Both the position numbers and the translations under genes were made by a program. A DNA stretch of 8,651 nucleotides, taken from assembly GCA_947306845.1 (NCBI GenBank), contig CAMZHP010000122.1, positions 1 through 8,651 on the forward strand, in the 5' to 3' direction. Positions 6,112-8,651 of this stretch are shown here, piece after piece. The stretch comes from an uncultured Prevotellaceae bacterium (GTDB lineage: Bacteria; Bacteroidota; Bacteroidia; Bacteroidales; Bacteroidaceae). Below the pieces are notes generated by a model that saw only the letters and a program-made list of their open reading frames with translations, was not told the DNA's origin and searched no databases. Each line of letters opens with the position of its first letter. Position 1 is the stretch's first letter.

Positions 6112-6142
6112 TTTGCTTTTCGCCCGCTTATTCGTAACTTCG
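6112..6142 (+). promoter_or_regulatory. Candidate promoter for the transporter gene, proximal
   Basis: On the plus strand TTTG (6112-6115), a 19-nt spacer and TAACTTCG (6135-6142) match the Bacteroidetes pattern with one mismatch in the -7 box (TAACTTTG is the common form). It would start transcription about 15 nt before the ATG at 6164, a typical short leader. It does not overlap the divergent promoter boxes. I prefer it slightly over the distal candidate. Confidence 0.45.
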
Positions 6143-6163
6143 CGGTGGATTATAAGCTATTTG

Positions 6164-7099
6164 ATGAGATATATTGGAGAAATCATCTCACTGGGCGTTG
6201 CCTGTTCGTGGACGATTGCCGCTCTATCCAGTGAGGTAGGAAGCCGAAGATTTGGTGTTTTTGTCATGAATGTTTGGAGGATGGGGATGGCATTCCTTTT
6301 CTCCGCCATATTGATGTGGGTGATTTTCGGAAGCCCCTACCCTGTCTTTGCGGGCCCTGTGACATGGGGTTGGCTGTTGTTGTCGGGTGTGGTAGGCTAT
6401 TTTTTGGGTGACTGGTGTCTTTTCAACTGCTATCTTGTCATCGGTTCCCGCTATGGGCAGCTCTTCATGACCCTAGCACCAATGTTCACCGCCCTTACTG
6501 CGTGGGTGATGCTCGGTCAGACTCTTTCTTGGAATGCGCTGCTCGCTATGGCAGTGACACTCACTGGCATAGCCATCTCTGTACTCGGCCGAGGCGATCA
6601 CCACAAATTATCCTTCCAGCTACCCACCAAAGGCATCCTCTTCGGCATTGGAGCCGGGTTGGGTCAAGGTGTAGGGCTGGTGCTCAGCAAGATAGGCCTT
6701 GACCATTATATCACCGATGTCCCGTCAAACTTGTTGTCCTCGTTTGAGAACTACCTTCCATTTGGTTCCAATATGATCCGCTGCGTGGCGGGTTTGGTGT
6801 GCTTTTCCCTTTGGCTGTTACTGCGCGGTGAAGCTTCTAGTTTTCGATCTAGTATTCATGACTGGAAGGGACTGGCCATCATTGTCCTTGTTGTCTTCTC
6901 CGGTCCGTTTATTGGAGTAGGTTTCTCACTCATGGCAGTTCAATATACAGCCGCTGGCATCGCCTCCACCCTGATGGCGCTCACACCCATTCTTATTTTG
7001 TGGCCTTCACGTTGGCTTTTCGGACAGCCCATCACTTTCCGCAATATACTTGGTGCCGTCATTTCATGTGCAGGAGTATCGCTGTTTTTCCTTTTGTAA
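6164..7099 (+). CDS. EamA/DMT-superfamily transporter, ten transmembrane helices
   Basis: This inner-membrane protein of the drug/metabolite transporter superfamily has 311 residues and two EamA repeats. Its substrate is unknown; relatives move amino acids, nucleotides or sugars. Hydrophobic segments fall at about 4-23, 36-56, 66-84, 98-118, 124-142, 155-175, 203-221, 236-256, 263-282 and 292-310. Repeat 1 ends with GQLFMTLAPMFTALTAWVML and LTGIAISVLG. Repeat 2 ends with AAGIASTLMALTPILI and ISCAGVSLFFLL. The open frame extends far upstream to 5855, but that part is antisense to the carboxylesterase gene. ATG at 6164 is chosen because it begins the first helix, gives the family's usual length, and sits about 20 nt after a promoter-like -7 box. 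It is divergent from the carboxylesterase gene and converges with the CE6-like esterase gene, with only 4 nt between stops. Confidence 0.93.
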   Translation: MRYIGEIISLGVACSWTIAALSSEVGSRRFGVFVMNVWRMGMAFLFSAILMWVIFGSPYPVFAGPVTWGWLLLSGVVGYFLGDWCLFNCYLVIGSRYGQLFMTLAPMFTALTAWVMLGQTLSWNALLAMAVTLTGIAISVLGRGDHHKLSFQLPTKGILFGIGAGLGQGVGLVLSKIGLDHYITDVPSNLLSSFENYLPFGSNMIRCVAGLVCFSLWLLLRGEASSFRSSIHDWKGLAIIVLVVFSGPFIGVGFSLMAVQYTAAGIASTLMALTPILILWPSRWLFGQPITFRNILGAVISCAGVSLFFLL

Positions 7100-7103
7100 G
7101 GAG

Positions 7104-8651
7104 TCACCTCACCACATATTTCTTACCATTTTTAATGTAGATACCTCTAGCCGGTGATGACACTTTACGACCTTGAAGGTCGAAGATATCTTTGGATTGG
7201 GAGTTGTTGTCTTCCCTTACATACTCAATGTCAGAGGCGAATTCCTTCCCGATAGCCATTGTCAGAGGGGCTGAGCCGAAGACTTCCCAATTTGTGAGGT
7301 CGTCAGAATCGAAGTGACCGTTGGCCACCATTTCCTTATTGGAACCCTTCTCCACACAAGTCACATCATCAAAATACACATTACCCCTGAGTTGTCCGAA
7401 AGCGAACTGTAGTTTGTCATGCGGATATTTGGCAGTAAATTCCCATGAGAAGTTCTTGAAAGTCTGAGTCACTTTGTAACCAGTCTGTTTTTGAATGTCC
7501 TTGCTGTTGCCATCATTATCCTTGTTGGGACTGTCAGACCACACCAACCACAAGGCACAACTTCCGCTATTCTCTGCCTTGATCTTAGCCTTGACCACAT
7601 AGGTCTTCCCCTGTGTCAGGGGTTCTATCAGTGTTGTCCTGCACAGTTTATCTCCTATAGCCTTACCTGCATCACCACCATTAACAATCAGCACATCGTT
7701 TTTGGCTGGATCGAGACTCTTCACCTGGAAGGAAGTTGACTGAGTCTTTCCCGTGAAGTCAGTATACTCCACAGTCACGGTGCCCTCACCTTCCTCATTG
7801 GCGGAGAGTGTATTGCGTTGGGCAGTCATGAACTCAGGAACGACAAGTTTCACATTCTCAGACACATCCTCCGTATGGCCATCAGCGAAGATAGCTTTTA
7901 CGCTGACAGTTCTTTGGGTGCCCATATTCATCTGAACATCACCAACATTATTTAGACGAGAAGCCTCAAGGAAAACCCTGAGGTTATCAGGCATATTGTA
8001 TTCGGGATCAGCCTTTGGCTCCATCCCCATCACCTTCAGCGTCTCGTAAGCATAGCGCTTACCCATGATGCGGTATCCTGAAACGCTGAAATGCCAAGGG
8101 TCCTTTCCATTGCCCGGCACATCCTTGGCACTGACCACATGGGCCGTTGGAATTACCTGCGGCAAGCGTGCGATGACAGTGTTGTGTCCATAGCAAGCCC
8201 CGCCCTGATCCTGATATTCCGTCTCGCCTGCAAACAGCGGCACATCTTTTGCCTCCAGTCCTAGATCTTTCAGAATGTCATTATATATTTTCTTCACCTT
8301 GTTTGGCCAGTCCTGCTGGGTATTGTTCGACTCCCCCTGATGCAAGAGAATTCCCTTGATGACGCCCACCTCCTGCGCTTTTTTCGCCATGTCGATGAGT
8401 CGCTTATATGGATTGCCGCCATAGTAGTTTTTAGCCAGTGTGACATACCACTCACTGGAGTTCGCGGCTATCGTACTCTGATACTTGTCTTTGTCGAACA
8501 TCTCAATGGGAGAACCACCCATAGCCACTGCCACCACACCAATTCTCACATCGGCAGGCATTGCAGCCACCATCGTTCGCCCAAAATAATCCGCCATGCC
8601 CAGTTTTCCCATTGGGCTGACAATAGGGCACAATGCAGTGTACCACTGTCC
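7104..8651 (-). CDS. Multidomain SGNH/CE6-like carbohydrate O-acetylesterase (start beyond right edge)
   Basis: This probably removes acetyl groups from plant polysaccharide or sialic acid. The SASA/DUF303 fold with CE6-like sequence favours acetylxylan-type substrates, by family inference. The frame runs off the window; 515 residues are visible, starting GQWYTAL. A TTG at 8633 is not the real start, because homologous sequence precedes it and the GQSN nucleophile block is missing. Visible in order: DYFGRTMVA (about 21-29), GGSPIEMFDKDKY (45-57), HQGESN (104-109), and DPWHFSVSGYR with the likely catalytic Asp184/His187. An Ig-like (Big2-type) domain spans about 222-311 and a CBM4/9-like beta-sandwich about 319-436. 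VANGHFDSDDLTNW (443-456) looks like the start of a second module that is cut short. The C-terminal tail FDLQGRKVSSPARGIYIKNGKKYVVR resembles Bacteroidetes type IX secretion sorting tails. The product is therefore probably exported and surface-associated. Confidence 0.9.
   Translation of the reverse strand, partial: GQWYTALCPIVSPMGKLGMADYFGRTMVAAMPADVRIGVVAVAMGGSPIEMFDKDKYQSTIAANSSEWYVTLAKNYYGGNPYKRLIDMAKKAQEVGVIKGILLHQGESNNTQQDWPNKVKKIYNDILKDLGLEAKDVPLFAGETEYQDQGGACYGHNTVIARLPQVIPTAHVVSAKDVPGNGKDPWHFSVSGYRIMGKRYAYETLKVMGMEPKADPEYNMPDNLRVFLEASRLNNVGDVQMNMGTQRTVSVKAIFADGHTEDVSENVKLVVPEFMTAQRNTLSANEEGEGTVTVEYTDFTGKTQSTSFQVKSLDPAKNDVLIVNGGDAGKAIGDKLCRTTLIEPLTQGKTYVVKAKIKAENSGSCALWLVWSDSPNKDNDGNSKDIQKQTGYKVTQTFKNFSWEFTAKYPHDKLQFAFGQLRGNVYFDDVTCVEKGSNKEMVANGHFDSDDLTNWEVFGSAPLTMAIGKEFASDIEYVREDNNSQSKDIFDLQGRKVSSPARGIYIKNGKKYVVR

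Noticed and set aside
5855..6163. N-terminal extension of the transporter frame
   Set aside because: It is antisense to the carboxylesterase gene, reads through both promoter regions, and adds non-family sequence before the first helix. ATG at 6164 fits the family better.
8631..8633. TTG as the start of the CE6-like esterase
   Set aside because: In-frame family sequence (GQWYTA) precedes it to the window edge, and the signal peptide and nucleophile block are missing, so the gene is simply cut by the edge.
2078..8651. A polysaccharide utilisation locus
   Set aside because: There is no SusC/SusD pair, hybrid two-component regulator or anti-sigma factor in the window; the exported hydrolases alone do not establish one.

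Overview
The window looks like a contig end from a gut- or rumen-type Bacteroidales, most likely Prevotella or a close relative. This rests on protein character (a CE6-like esterase, DPP IV, DUF4861, and a C-terminal tail of the type DLQGRK...GIYIKNGKK) and on two matches to the Bacteroidetes promoter pattern TTTG-N19/20-TAnnTTTG. The genus is an inference, not a measurement. Bases 1-50 are not genomic: they are an Illumina P7/TruSeq Read 2 adapter with an 8-nt index. Real sequence starts at 51.

Layout from left to right. (i) 51-716, minus strand: the N-terminal 222 codons of indolepyruvate ferredoxin oxidoreductase alpha subunit (iorA), cut off by the adapter. (ii) 717-821: a 105-nt spacer with three 8-bp tandem units and two T-run/G-run repeats. 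(iii) 822-2050, minus strand: a secreted DUF4861 protein broken into two frames by one missing base near 1237-1238. (iv) 2078-4318, minus strand: an intact secreted or periplasmic dipeptidyl peptidase IV, 27 nt upstream of the DUF4861 gene and probably co-transcribed with it. (v) 4319-4419: a spacer with a good Bacteroidetes promoter and an inverted repeat overlapping its -33 box. (vi) 4420-5985, minus strand: a secreted type-B carboxylesterase. (vii) 5986-6163: a divergent promoter region. (viii) 6164-7099, plus strand: a ten-helix EamA/DMT-family transporter. (ix) 7104-8651, minus strand: the C-terminal 515 residues of a secreted multidomain SGNH/CE6-like carbohydrate esterase, whose start lies beyond the right edge. 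It converges tail to tail with the transporter, with 4 nt between the stops.

The window therefore holds mainly exported hydrolases (a prolyl dipeptidase, a carboxylesterase and a carbohydrate acetylesterase), an inner-membrane metabolite exporter/importer, and an anaerobic amino-acid catabolic enzyme. A theme of peptide and plant-glycan ester breakdown fits, but there is no susC/susD pair or regulator here, so it is not a recognisable polysaccharide utilisation locus. I found no RNA gene, CRISPR array, transposon or defence system, and nothing I would call a new biological system. The best second-look items are the adapter, the frameshift, and the control regions at 4332-4389 and 6024-6142. 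No stretch over 300 bases lacks a gene.
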